Origin: Candidatus Glassbacteria bacterium
GTDB taxonomy: Bacteria > Gemmatimonadota > Glassbacteria > GWA2-58-10
Direction of reading: 5' to 3'
Assembly (NCBI GenBank): GCA_019456185.1
Contig: VRUH01000010.1
Span: forward strand, 36,251 to 100,208
Length of the DNA stretch: 63,958 bases
Below the pieces are notes generated by a model that worked only from the letters and a program-made list of their open reading frames with translations, was not told where the DNA came from and did no database searches. This document shows positions 9,292-18,402 of the stretch, piece after piece. The position numbers and the translations under genes were made by a program. Position 1 is the stretch's first letter. Each line of letters begins with the position of its first letter.

Positions 9292-10428
9292 TCAGGCCAG
9301 ATCGTTCTGCTCGCGGTAGCGCTCGGCAAGCACGATCGCCACGCAGACCAGCAGCAAGGCGGCAGCGGAGGCGATAGCGGTGTTCAGCAGGCGCCTGGGA
9401 CGGTACTTGTACTCAGGCACCACCGGCTCGTCGAGCAGCACGGCGCTCGGGGTGTCGTCGGCCTCGTTGATCCTGGTTTCCTCGTACTGGGCGGTAAGCA
9501 GGAGCAGCAGCTCTTCCTGGACTTTCAGGTCCCGGAAAATCCGTGCGAAATCGAGCGAAATCTGCGGCATCTGGCTTTCAATCTTGGCGATAGTCCGGTC
9601 CAGCTCGTTGATCTCCTTCTTGAGCATCGCAATGTCCGGGTGGCGCGAGCGGTAGTACGACTGCATGACTCTCAGCTCAACCGACATGACCTCGCGCTTG
9701 GCCTCGATCAGCGCCAGCATCTCCAGGTTGCCCCGGACCGGCAGGAGGAGCAGCTCGCCCACGCCGCCCGGCTCCTCGGCAGGGACCACCAGGTTGCGGT
9801 CCTCCTGAAAACTGCGCAGGCTGTCTTCGAAAATGGTCAGCTGCGCCCTGGTCTCCTCGATTCTTTCTTCCAGGAATTGCCTTTTCGTACCGGCGGTATG
9901 GATACCCCTGTCGGTGAGAATGTTGTTGAGCTGGACGAAATATTCCGCGGCCATATCCCGCGCAAGCTGTGGGTCTTCTTTCGCCTCGACCGTAATCACC
10001 ACCTGTCCCTCGGGCGGGAAATCGATCCAGGTGTGCCCCTGCAGTTCCTCGCGGGCCAGGAAGCGGTACTCGGAATCGTAGACTGTCTGGAGATCGAACT
10101 TATCGATCAGCGAGTCGGCGACCGTGCGGCTGTTGAGAATCACGACGAACAGGTACTGCGACTGGCTCATCGCCCCGATCCCGCTGGCGATCCGGCTGAT
10201 CCCGCCGGGCAGGTCGGGAATCCGCGACAGGAGCATCCCCAGCCCGCTGAACGAGGAATTGTCCTGGGGCGGCATGATCACCGCCGTGGAACGGTACCAG
10301 TGGGGCAGGAAAAAGAAGTTGACCACGGCGGTCCCGGCTCCGGTCAGCAGGCAGACCATGAAGATGAGCCTCCAGCGCCTGAGCAGCAGGGCCACGGTCC
10401 GCATGGGATGCAGGTCTCTTTCCGCCAT
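9292..10428 (-). CDS. Wzz/GumC-type polysaccharide chain-length determinant
   Basis: A 378-residue inner-membrane protein with the polysaccharide co-polymerase layout. A first membrane helix lies at about 21-42, a periplasmic Wzz domain begins YRSTAVIMPP, a long coiled coil spans about 185-330 (RQFLEERIEETRAQL; EINELDRTIAKIESQM), and the second helix at about 350-370 is preceded by Pro-rich RPRR. No C-terminal tyrosine kinase domain is attached. It sits just downstream of the Wza-like exporter on the same strand, a standard capsule/exopolysaccharide export pair. No glycosyltransferases are nearby, so the assembly locus is split or elsewhere. Confidence 0.88.
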   Translation of the reverse strand: MAERDLHPMRTVALLLRRWRLIFMVCLLTGAGTAVVNFFFLPHWYRSTAVIMPPQDNSSFSGLGMLLSRIPDLPGGISRIASGIGAMSQSQYLFVVILNSRTVADSLIDKFDLQTVYDSEYRFLAREELQGHTWIDFPPEGQVVITVEAKEDPQLARDMAAEYFVQLNNILTDRGIHTAGTKRQFLEERIEETRAQLTIFEDSLRSFQEDRNLVVPAEEPGGVGELLLLPVRGNLEMLALIEAKREVMSVELRVMQSYYRSRHPDIAMLKKEINELDRTIAKIESQMPQISLDFARIFRDLKVQEELLLLLTAQYEETRINEADDTPSAVLLDEPVVPEYKYRPRRLLNTAIASAAALLLVCVAIVLAERYREQNDLA

Positions 10429-10445
10429 CGGTTTACTCCGTAAAT

Positions 10446-11719
10446 TTATCTGAACAGGACGATAATCAGCGTGCCCAGCACGCCCGCTCCGATCGTGATA
10501 TACCGATCCGGGCGGAACTTCTCCGGCACGTAGATCATATCTCCCGGATAGACCGGGTCGGTGAGGGCGGCGTCGTACTCTCCGCCGGTGGAGCGCCGCA
10601 GGACTATTTTATCCGAGCTTCCCAGCCAGTTCGGGGCGCCGGCATGGCCAAGATAGTCCTGGACCGTCCAGCCCGGCCGGTACTGGTATTCACCGGCGAA
10701 ATTAGTGCTGCCGGTAACGTAAACCCAGTTTTTCCTCATCGGGAACTCGTAGTACTGTCCCTTCTCCAGCGGTGCGGTCAGCATATCGCGTGTTAAGGCC
10801 TCCACTTCCTCACTGCTGGGCACCCCCCTGCTGACCATCACGTTGCCCACCAGGCTGGTGTCGTCCATCTGGGGCACGCCGGTCAGTTCCAGGAGGTCGA
10901 GCAGGGTTTCACCGGGGAAAAACTCAACCGCATACTGGGTTTCCGCATCCTTTATGTTGTTGTTGATCCGCACCGAATCCGTGCCGTAGATATACGGGAA
11001 GCGGCCGCTTAAAATAACGTAATCCTCTACGGCGGGGACTTCCACAATCGCCCCGTCGGAGAGCTGCGGGTTGTCGGCAAGCTTGCCGCTCGATTTGTAG
11101 CGCAGCATGTCCACTTCTTTCAGCAGCTTGCGGTCGTTGTCGTAGAGTCTGATCCTGCGCATGCTGCCCCCCGGCTGGATACCGCCGGCGACCCGGATCA
11201 GGTCGTTGACCCGGTCCAGGGCCGTGGCCTTGAACGCGCCGGGGGTCCGGACAGCCCCGGTGATATAGGCTCTGAACGTGCGCGGATTGACCAGGGTCAG
11301 CGAAATCGTGATATCCCGGGTGAAATATTTGTGCAGCTTCTCCGCCACGTGCCTTTCCGCCTCGGCCAGCGACAAGCCGGCCACGTCCACCACCCCCTCG
11401 GGCGGGACCAGCAGCCTGCCCTCGGCGCTGACATACATGCTTTTGCTCACGGCCGGTTCCACGCCCCAGACGGAAAACATGATCAGTCTCCCGGACCCAG
11501 CAAATATTTTTCCCGGTCAATCGCGCCCTCGAGCGGGATCAGCTCGATATCCCGCATATCGAGCGTGGGCTTGCGCTCATCGTCTAGAATTTCGTCCTCG
11601 AACACGCCGGGCAGCGACTTCCGCGTCCTGTCCAACTGGCCCACCGCCGGCAAAGCCGGGATCACGGCCAGCAGGACCATCAGCAGGCAAACCCTGTCAA
11701 GCGCTCGTATCATCATCAA
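10446..11719 (-). pseudogene. Wza-like polysaccharide export protein, split by a frameshift
   Basis: Two abutting frames make one SLBB-type exporter of about 424 residues. The first (11719-11483) has a signal peptide (LLMVLLAVIPALPAVG) and ends YLLGPGD; the second (11480-10446) starts MFSVWGVEP. In the family these are contiguous (LGPGD-x-x-x-x-VWG), and one extra base after the GAC codon would restore that reading. Downstream come the poly-export domain, SLBB repeats (ITGAVRTPGAFKA; VYVTGSTNFAGEYQYRPG) and a C-terminal hydrophobic end. Either the gene is broken, or the assembly lost one base, or the 2-base gap (TGA-TC-ATG) lets ribosomes restart and make two pieces. The second start has no clear ribosome site of its own. 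Confidence 0.85.
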
Positions 11720-12072
11720 TTCCGGTTGAGAATAATTCCCGGTTAACCCCGGGCGCTGGTCAACAGCCTTAACAACCCGGCGGAACAGGCCATAAATTAA
11801 ATACTATGCCGATTTAAAACAACCGTTAAATTAGAACGTTACGGACACGGCCACACCGGACCGTGCGGATTTTACCCGGCTGTCAGCGGCAATCAGGGAG
11901 GGGGGCCAGTGGATTTTGCAATTTATCGCGACCAGAGATGATTGTACTTGCAATCCGCCGCCTTGTCCAGTAAAAAGCTCGTTTCAGTGTTTACAGCCCT
12001 CTGGCCGGCTAGTATGTTGAGATGGGCGTAGTGAAGAGGATTGTATCTGCCTGAACTGAACCCGGATAGGGA
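11720..12072. other. Divergent intergenic region
   Basis: It separates the leftward export genes from the rightward hypothetical gene. The middle (about 11790-11840) is A/T-rich and may hold promoters for both sides, but no hexamer pair is convincing. I see no RNA gene or repeat. Confidence 0.5.
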
Positions 12073-12588
12073 ATGAAAGCGGGAAAATTTATTATCTCCG
12101 TACTGGCCGGCGGCTCGCTGGCCCTGGGCGGCCGTCTGGCACTGCGGGCACGCAAAAAGCGCCTGGCCGAGGCCCGCAGGGTACGCAACCTGCTGGTGCG
12201 GATAGTCAATCTGGCGCTGCGCACTCTCTCCGAGATGCGCGGCGGAGGTAAGGTAAGCGCCTCGGAAGCATATTATTTCACCTGGATTACCGAGCGGGCA
12301 GCCGCCAGACACCATATCGAGATGCCAAGCTTCAAGTTCGGCGTGCGCGACGGGGCGCTGGCCAGCAGCAGGCTGACCCTGATCCTGCGCAGGATGTTGC
12401 GCGACGGAGTATTAAAGATCGAAGACAGCTACCTGGAACCGGTCTGGGACGCGGAGTTGCCCGAACTGGACGACAAACAGCAGACGGTACTCGAAAAATG
12501 CGGCATGATTATCGACGAGGTGGCAGCGCAGTGGGACGACGAGGCGCCCGAGGACCGGCTTGTGCGGTTCGGCAAACTGTTCAAGTAA
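12073..12588 (+). CDS. Hypothetical protein with N-terminal membrane anchor
   Basis: 171 residues, not recognised. Residues 7-25 are hydrophobic (IISVLAGGSLALGGRLAL), followed by an Arg/Lys-rich amphipathic stretch (RARKKRLAEARRVRNLL), so an inside-facing soluble domain is likely. The C-terminal half is acidic and predicted helical (ELDDKQQTVLEKCGMIIDEV). GGATAGGGA precedes the ATG. Codon use matches the neighbours. The pattern ALASSRLTLILRRMLRDGVL could be a helix-turn-helix-like segment, but I would not name a function. Confidence 0.7.
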   Translation: MKAGKFIISVLAGGSLALGGRLALRARKKRLAEARRVRNLLVRIVNLALRTLSEMRGGGKVSASEAYYFTWITERAAARHHIEMPSFKFGVRDGALASSRLTLILRRMLRDGVLKIEDSYLEPVWDAELPELDDKQQTVLEKCGMIIDEVAAQWDDEAPEDRLVRFGKLFK

Positions 12589-12665
12589 ACTTGACAGCAG
12601 CCGGCTAAGAGTGGATAATCGGAACAGGTTGTAAAATTTAACGAATCACCGCCGCGGGACAGACA

Positions 12666-12917
12666 ATGACCAGGCCACTGGACCACATTACAGTCCTCCA
12701 GCAGATCAATTTCGCCGAGCGGGTGCACCAGGACCAGCAGACTCACCCCGAGCTGACCATGCTGAAAGCCCAGACCGCCGGGCGGCGGATGAAGGCCGAG
12801 GAAAGACAGCGTCCGAACCCGACCACTTCCACCAGACGCACCGGTGTCAGGCTCCACGGTGAAAACTACCGGGCAGTCCGTCACAGCAGCGGCGCCAGGG
12901 TGGACCTCAAGGCCTGA
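12666..12917 (+). CDS. Small hypothetical protein
   Basis: 83 residues, highly charged, Gln/Arg-rich and with no membrane segment. VLQQINFAERVHQDQQTHPE followed by a run of basic residues has the look of small conserved helical proteins found in many environmental bacteria. I cannot name the family. The ribosome site is weak (GGGACAG). The last 11 bases overlap the 3' end of the convergent carboxypeptidase gene. It follows the hypothetical at 12073 by 77 bases and could share its transcript. Confidence 0.5.
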   Translation: MTRPLDHITVLQQINFAERVHQDQQTHPELTMLKAQTAGRRMKAEERQRPNPTTSTRRTGVRLHGENYRAVRHSSGARVDLKA

Positions 12918-14427
12918 GCTCCAGCTCATCGGCGGTTCCGGCCGGCCTTTTCGACTCCACAATCTCCACGCAGATATCCCGCAGAATCCGTCGCGCCCGG
13001 CCGTTGGGCATCAGCCAGTTATTGCCCATGATCGAGAATGCCACTTTCTCGCCATCGCCGGTCCAGGTGTACCCCGAGAGCGCGATCACCGATGCGATAA
13101 AGCCGGTCTTGGCGAACAGCCGGCCGGCGGCCCGGGTATTGCGCAACTGGCGCAGACCGTTGTCGCGCCCCCCGACCGGCAGGCTGGCCACGAATTCCTC
13201 GTTGTGCACATGGCGGTCCATCCAGGCCAGCAGCCGGATAAACATGTCGGTGGTAACCAGATTCAAGCGCGACAGCCCCGAACCGTCCTCCAGGCGCAAC
13301 TGCCCGATATCCACTCCCAGTGAGCTCAGCACCCGCTTCTCCACGTCGATACCACCGGCGAAACTGCCCTCGCCGCCGGCTGCCGCTCCCAGGGTAAACA
13401 ACAGCTGCTCGGCGTAAAAATTATGGCTGCGCTTGTTGATCACTTTAACGATTTCCGTCAGCGGCGGGCTGGTTATCTGGCCGACCAGCGACGGGGCGCG
13501 GTCGAGATAGTCCGGCTCCTCGCTCCCGCCGACCAGTACCTCCACCGGCCCATCGATCCTGATCCCCCGTCGCGCCAGGGCGTCGGCGAACGCCTCGGCG
13601 GCGAAACGGCCGGGGTCCTCCACCGCCACATGCTCCAGGTATCCCAGGCTGCCGCGGTAAATTCCGCCGCCGAGTGAAATCTCTCCTCCCGGAGTGTCGC
13701 GGGCGATAATCAGCCTGCTGTCGATCCGGCGGGCCACAGTCCGGGCGCGGTTGGCGATCGAGAACGGCGAGTTTTCGGGCTTGATTTCCAGCCGGGGGCG
13801 TTCCCCCGCCCGGCGGGCGGGCCACACCTGCACATCGATTGTGTTGTCGTTATAGCTCAACGCGCTGGCCGGTGCCGCGTACCACCAGGCCAGGTCCTCC
13901 CAGCCCCAGCCGCTGGCCAGGTACGGAGGTTTGAACAGCGAGTTATCGGCCAGCAGTCTCCCGCGGACCCGCGTGATCCCGGCCGATTCCACCTGCGCGG
14001 CCAGGCTGTCCCATGCCGAATGGACCTCCGGCCAGAACCGGTTGGAGATTGTCGGGTCGCCGCTGCCACGCAGCACCAGATCGCCGGCCAGCACTCCGCT
14101 GCTGTCGATTCTCCCATCGGCCATGACTGTCGTGCGCCAGCGGTAACCGGCGCCCAGCCTGTCGAGTGCAATCGCGGTCACCAGCAGCTTGAGGTTGCTG
14201 GCCGGCAGATAGCGCCTGCGGGGATTGAGATGCACGAGGTCATCGCCGCGCTCCAGCGATCTGATCTGCACTCCCCAGTCGGCGGGGTCTTGGCGGTAGC
14301 GGCCCAGCACCTCCATCACGGCTTCCTCCAGCTGCTGGTTGGCCGCCTGTGCGGCAGGCAGCGGGCCGGTCTCCACGACAACGGCGGACATCATCAGGAA
14401 GATGACAGCTTGAACGTAACGCATCAT
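12907..14427 (-). CDS. dacB: D-alanyl-D-alanine carboxypeptidase/endopeptidase (PBP4-type, S13)
   Basis: A 506-residue periplasmic penicillin-binding protein. A signal peptide is followed by ASNLK (the SxxK nucleophile motif, Ser near residue 77) and the family insert with LVLRGSGDPTIS. KRSHNFYAEQL is the SxN motif and AKTGFI the KTG triad. It trims or cross-bridge-cleaves peptidoglycan. Length and order fit peptidase family S13. An upstream A/T-rich stretch separates it from the divergent KamA gene. With Ddl (38.9 kb) and the M23 protein (41 kb) it is one of three wall genes in the window, but they are not linked in an operon. Confidence 0.93.
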   Translation of the reverse strand: MMRYVQAVIFLMMSAVVVETGPLPAAQAANQQLEEAVMEVLGRYRQDPADWGVQIRSLERGDDLVHLNPRRRYLPASNLKLLVTAIALDRLGAGYRWRTTVMADGRIDSSGVLAGDLVLRGSGDPTISNRFWPEVHSAWDSLAAQVESAGITRVRGRLLADNSLFKPPYLASGWGWEDLAWWYAAPASALSYNDNTIDVQVWPARRAGERPRLEIKPENSPFSIANRARTVARRIDSRLIIARDTPGGEISLGGGIYRGSLGYLEHVAVEDPGRFAAEAFADALARRGIRIDGPVEVLVGGSEEPDYLDRAPSLVGQITSPPLTEIVKVINKRSHNFYAEQLLFTLGAAAGGEGSFAGGIDVEKRVLSSLGVDIGQLRLEDGSGLSRLNLVTTDMFIRLLAWMDRHVHNEEFVASLPVGGRDNGLRQLRNTRAAGRLFAKTGFIASVIALSGYTWTGDGEKVAFSIMGNNWLMPNGRARRILRDICVEIVESKRPAGTADELELRP

Positions 14428-14821
14428 TTTTTTACCATCGATGGTTTTTTGTCGGCGACGAGTTGCTCGTGAGAATGTTATTCGGAGACGGACAGATTGT
14501 CAAGACAGGAGCACAACCGCGCGGCCGCCGCTCTGTTGGTTTTGCGGTAGATTTAACGATGATGCGGCTTTGAGCGGGATATCCATAATCTGGAATCCTG
14601 TTTTCCTTGACACGCCTTTTTTAAAGACTATCCTTCAAGTACAGCTTCGGTTTAGTTGACTCGGTTTGCGCCCTCCTATCCGGATGCAGCGCGGTTTCAG
14701 ACTTCCCAGTTTTTGAAGCTGTCGGGAACACCCGCGGGTGTATTGTCTGCGACAGCCAGACGACAGGGTCTCCGGATCAGGGCCGTATTAGCTGTGCTTT
14801 TCGCTCAATAATATTTCATGG
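14428..14821. other. Intergenic region between dacB and kamA-like gene
   Basis: It holds the candidate promoter at 14607-14634 described separately. Otherwise I see no RNA, repeat or open frame of note. Confidence 0.5.
14607..14634 (+). promoter_or_regulatory. Possible sigma-70 promoter upstream of KamA-family gene
   Basis: TTGACA at 14607-14612, 16-base spacer, TATCCT at 14629-14634. It is about 200 bases from the gene start, so a long leader is implied if it is used. Confidence 0.45.
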
Positions 14822-16780
14822 ATGAGACAGCAGTTCGGGGGGTGGAAGGTGAATCTGCATTTTCAGGCACCGGGCTTCGGGCCGGCAGAGGATGGATTGT
14901 CTCCGCTGGTTTTCCCGCCCGGCAAAACGAAGCTTCCGGCCGGCCACAGGCCATCGCGGCTCTCACTGGATGGGTTGCTGCGGATGGACAAGCTCGAACT
15001 GATCGAGCTGCTGTGGGAGGTCGATCCCAAGATGCACCGTATCCTGGCCGAAAGCGAAACTATCCAGCAGGCCCGCAATAATCTGTTCAACTACCTCAAC
15101 GACCTCGAACGCACCTATTTTAACATCTACGCCGACAGCCGCCTGAGCGAACTTCACGACGTCGAAAAGAAACACGCGAAATGGTGCGTCCGGGTGTTCA
15201 AGAACCTTATCCGCAGCGAAAACGAGCAGTTGGCTCATGGCAGTTCATTGAGCTTGCTGTGGAAAATCGCCCATCACCGGCCCAGGGCGATCTCCGGTGT
15301 GGGCGAGGGATTTTTGTGCGAGATGGTTTTCCTCTCGCTGGGAATCGACGGCAAGTTCGCTTTCTACCGCCAGCACGCCAGTCTCGAAGCCGAGCCGGAA
15401 GCGGAGGAGACTCCGGGAGTGCTGCGCTCCCGGCTCCTGGACCGCTACGCCGACCATATCCGGGATTACATCAGCCGCTACCGCAGCGGGCTGGATGGAG
15501 ACATCGTGCGGATGCACGGCAGGCAGCGGCGGAAGATGATGAAGCATTTCGGCGTAAGTGAGGCCGAGTGGAACGACTACCGTTGGCAGCTGAAACACAT
15601 TATCACCAGAAAAGAAGAGATCGAAAAGTTTATCGAGTTAACCGGCACGGAACGCGAGGGCCTGGACCTTGCCCGCCGGCACAATGTTCCGGTGCAGATA
15701 ACGCCCTACTATCTGAGCCTGTTCAACCCGGAGGCGGGTACAAGTATCGACCGGGCCGTGAGGGCGCAGGTGCTGCCCAGCCCGCAATACGTAATGAGTG
15801 TCGCGGAGGCGCTGGCCAGCGGCAAGACACTGGATTTCATGGGCGAGGCCTCCACCAGCCCGATTCATGGAATTACCCGCCGCTACGTGCAGATTCTGAT
15901 CCTGAAGCCGTTCGGCAGCTGCCCGCAGATCTGCGTTTACTGCCAGCGCAACTGGGAGCTTAAGGAGCTTGACAACTACCGGATTAACCGGGCCGAACTC
16001 CAAAAGGCGATCGAGTGGATCAGGGACAACAGCAGCATCGAGGAGGTGCTGATAACCGGCGGCGACCCGTTGACCCTGCCCGATGACACGCTGCGCTGGG
16101 TGCTCGATTCAGTGGCCGGGATCCAGCACGTCCAGCGGATCAGAATCGGCACGCGCACCCCGATCACCATGCCCGGCCGGATCACCGGCGAGCTGGTGGC
16201 GATGCTCAAGAGTTACCAGGAACTGGGACGGCGGGAGGTGTGCGTTATCACTCATTTCGAAACCGGCCTGGAGATGACGCCCGAAACCCTGGAAGCGGTC
16301 CGTAAACTCCGCAGGGCGGGAATCAGCGTTTACAACCAATTGGTATTTACCTATTACAACAGCCGCAAATTCGAGACGTTTCATCTGCGGAAACTGCTCA
16401 AGCGCTGCGGCGTGGACCCTTACTACACGTTCAATACCAAGGGTAAGGAGGAGACTCGCGACTACCGGGTCCCAATTGCACGCCTGCTCCAGGAGTGGAC
16501 CGAGGAAGCCCGTCTGGCCCCCGGCCTGACGCGCACCGACACGCCGGTGTTCAACGTGCCCACCCTGGGCAAAAGCTACCTGCAATGCTGGCAGGACCAC
16601 GAAATAGTGCAGATCCTGCCCGACGGCAGCCGGGTCTACCGGTTCTACCCGTGGGAGTCGATGCTCAAGCTGGCCTCGCCCTACCTGTTCACCGATACCC
16701 CGATCTATGAGTACCTCAAGCGGCTGCAGGACGACGGCGATGACGTGAACGACTACTACACGATCTGGTATTATTTTTAA
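14822..16780 (+). CDS. KamA-family radical SAM protein (lysine 2,3-aminomutase-like) with N-terminal extension
   Basis: Up to 652 residues, against about 350-470 for ordinary KamA/EpmB enzymes. The Cys cluster C-PQI-C-VY-C at 367-374 binds the 4Fe-4S/SAM centre. ITGGDPLTLPD and RIGTRTPITMP are KamA-family motifs, and NVPTLGKSYLQCW near 600 has a Lys where lysine 2,3-aminomutase binds PLP. The 300-residue helical N-terminal region (NLFNYLNDLERTYFNIY...) is unassigned. A GTG at 14849 with G-rich sequence six bases upstream is the more likely start; the ATG at 14822 has no ribosome site. The substrate is unknown. A strong terminator follows. Confidence 0.88.
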   Translation: MRQQFGGWKVNLHFQAPGFGPAEDGLSPLVFPPGKTKLPAGHRPSRLSLDGLLRMDKLELIELLWEVDPKMHRILAESETIQQARNNLFNYLNDLERTYFNIYADSRLSELHDVEKKHAKWCVRVFKNLIRSENEQLAHGSSLSLLWKIAHHRPRAISGVGEGFLCEMVFLSLGIDGKFAFYRQHASLEAEPEAEETPGVLRSRLLDRYADHIRDYISRYRSGLDGDIVRMHGRQRRKMMKHFGVSEAEWNDYRWQLKHIITRKEEIEKFIELTGTEREGLDLARRHNVPVQITPYYLSLFNPEAGTSIDRAVRAQVLPSPQYVMSVAEALASGKTLDFMGEASTSPIHGITRRYVQILILKPFGSCPQICVYCQRNWELKELDNYRINRAELQKAIEWIRDNSSIEEVLITGGDPLTLPDDTLRWVLDSVAGIQHVQRIRIGTRTPITMPGRITGELVAMLKSYQELGRREVCVITHFETGLEMTPETLEAVRKLRRAGISVYNQLVFTYYNSRKFETFHLRKLLKRCGVDPYYTFNTKGKEETRDYRVPIARLLQEWTEEARLAPGLTRTDTPVFNVPTLGKSYLQCWQDHEIVQILPDGSRVYRFYPWESMLKLASPYLFTDTPIYEYLKRLQDDGDDVNDYYTIWYYF

Positions 16781-16802
16781 AAAGGAAAGAAAGCTTGAGT
16801 TG

Positions 16803-16840
16803 AAAAGGCCCCGGAGCGTTTTGCGCTCCGGGGCCTTTTA
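16803..16840. terminator. Bidirectional intrinsic terminator
   Basis: AAAAGGCCCCGGAGCG (16803-16818) pairs with CGCTCCGGGGCCTTTT (16824-16839). It sits between the convergent KamA and zinc-ribbon genes and can serve both. Confidence 0.92.
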
Positions 16841-16859
16841 TCTGCTGTTGATTCAGGTT

Positions 16860-17405
16860 TCAATCCCCGCAGTTGGGACAGTTTTTTACCCAGCCGAAAT
16901 AGCGGTGCCCGCAGTTGGGGCAGCGGCGCAGAAACGTGCCGCCGAACATGCTTTTCAACTCCCACAATGCGGATGGCCCGCGGGCCGCCACGACAACCAC
17001 AACCGAGGCCAGCACCAGCAGGAGCGCCAGGATCAGCAGCGAGGAAAACCTGATCGTTCCCTCGCTCAGGAAAAAGAACACCGCCAGGACAGCCAGCGCT
17101 ATCCAGGCCAGCTGCTTCCTCAGCCTCCAGGGCAGCACGCCCCAGGTCTTTCCCAGCGGACGCAATATCCCGCCCAACAGGCTCATGATCCCGCCCACCG
17201 CCCACAACAGGAACAGCGGCAGTGTTGAGGAGAAAAACGCGCTCAGTTTCTGCCAGATCGCCGAGAGCACCATCCGCCGACGGTCGATGCCGAGTTGCTG
17301 GCCGCACCGTCCGCAGCGGATCCGAACCTTGCGGCCCGCTGTCAGGCGCACCCTGTTTTTTGCCCCGCAGGCAGAGCAGCCGGCGATAAAATTGAACTCT
17401 TGCAT
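16860..17405 (-). CDS. Membrane protein with zinc ribbons at both ends
   Basis: 181 residues. CSACGAKN...CGRCG at the N-terminus and CPNCGHRYFGWVKNCPNCG at the C-terminus form two zinc ribbons, with three or so membrane helices between them (about 58-80, 97-113, 121-142). Both ribbons probably face the cytoplasm. The N-terminal ribbon resembles the MJ0042-type finger found in many bacterial sensor-like proteins. Function unknown. The next gene upstream on this strand is a small membrane protein 70 bases away, probably co-transcribed. Confidence 0.75.
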   Translation of the reverse strand: MQEFNFIAGCSACGAKNRVRLTAGRKVRIRCGRCGQQLGIDRRRMVLSAIWQKLSAFFSSTLPLFLLWAVGGIMSLLGGILRPLGKTWGVLPWRLRKQLAWIALAVLAVFFFLSEGTIRFSSLLILALLLVLASVVVVVAARGPSALWELKSMFGGTFLRRCPNCGHRYFGWVKNCPNCGD

Positions 17406-17475
17406 TAATGGGATCCAATGGTTCAGCAGGTCTGGCCGCCGGGGAGCCCGCCTGCTCCATCGGTATCAACAGCGG

Positions 17476-17754
17476 TCAATCCATCGTGAACAGCTTGGCT
17501 ACCGCATAGATAAAAAATATCAGCGTGCACACCGAATAGACTATAAACGGTGTAGTGTCTGCCAATGTGCCGCTGAAATCGGTGTGCTGCTGGACCACGT
17601 AGAAGCCCTTGCCCAGCACGATGCCCAGTATGAGCAGCGAGAGGACGTTGAATTTCCTGATCAGGGCGAATACCACCAGCAGCACCTCGAAGACCGATAC
17701 CTGATAGCCCGTCCAATCGATCTGCCGGACGAACCCAAGGATGTCCTCGAACAT
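17476..17754 (-). CDS. Small hypothetical membrane protein
   Basis: 92 residues, start at the ATG at 17754 preceded by AGAGGAGA. Helices are predicted at about 20-45 (SVFEVLLVVFALIRKFNVLSL fused to the next) and 68-88 (PFIVYSVCTLIFFIYAVAKL). No recognised domain. The longer frame to 17826 adds Arg-rich residues with no ribosome site. It likely forms an operon with the zinc-ribbon gene downstream. Confidence 0.7.
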   Translation of the reverse strand: MFEDILGFVRQIDWTGYQVSVFEVLLVVFALIRKFNVLSLLILGIVLGKGFYVVQQHTDFSGTLADTTPFIVYSVCTLIFFIYAVAKLFTMD

Positions 17755-17989
17755 GGCGCCGTCTCCTCTGGAAAGAGGCGGGGATAGATGCTGTTTGAAT
17801 ATAGACCGTCGGCAGCCCGCAATCAAGATAAACGTTGCATCATCATGATTGCGAAACCGTTGTCAACGGTTGTACGCGGAGGTTGCTCCTGCGGCCCTGA
17901 ATCGTTAATATGCAATTCAGCAGGCACTTCCCGTTTGTATCGGGGACGCCTTTCGACGCTGGATTGCCAACCGGAGGGAGGGTGAGGTT

Positions 17990-18322
17990 ATGGACAGCGA
18001 CAATTTGGCCGCCAGGAAATGCAGACCCTGCAAGGGCGGAGTCAAACCATTGAGCGCGGGTCAGGCCGGGGATTTGCTTGCCGGAGTACCGGGCTGGGAG
18101 CTCGAGGGGAACTCGAAAATCAGCCGCAAATTCAACTTCGATGACTTCCGGCAGGCGCAGAGCTGGCTCAACAGTGTGGCGGATATCGCCGAGCGCGAGG
18201 ACCACCACCCGGATATCTACTGGAGCTACCGCAAGGTGACAATCGAGCTGACAACCCACGCTATCGGCGGGCTCAGCGAAAACGATTTCATCCTGGCCGC
18301 CAAGATCGACGAACTGGGCTGA
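17990..18322 (+). CDS. Pterin-4a-carbinolamine dehydratase
   Basis: A 110-residue protein. EDHHPDIYWSYRKVTIELTT is the catalytic His-rich motif of the PCD/DCoH family, followed by GGLSENDFILAAKID. It dehydrates 4a-hydroxytetrahydropterins. The N-terminus carries an extra RKCRPCKGG before the standard PLS start, as seen in many bacterial members. GGAGGGAGGGTGAGG gives a strong ribosome site. No phenylalanine hydroxylase is nearby; in such genomes the enzyme is often linked instead to molybdopterin or folate chemistry. folE2 is 22 kb away. Confidence 0.93.
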   Translation: MDSDNLAARKCRPCKGGVKPLSAGQAGDLLAGVPGWELEGNSKISRKFNFDDFRQAQSWLNSVADIAEREDHHPDIYWSYRKVTIELTTHAIGGLSENDFILAAKIDELG

Positions 18323-18338
18323 TCGGTCGCTTTGCGGT

Positions 18339-18379
18339 AAAAAAAACGCCGGAACGCTTAATCATCTCGCTCCGGCGTT
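18339..18379 (-). terminator. Intrinsic terminator after the gld-like operon
   Basis: AACGCCGGA (18345-18353) pairs with TCCGGCGTT (18371-18379); the minus strand continues into eight T. It can also act weakly for the convergent dehydratase gene. Confidence 0.85.
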
Positions 18380-18402
18380 CCTTAATCCCGGTAATCTAAT
18401 CC

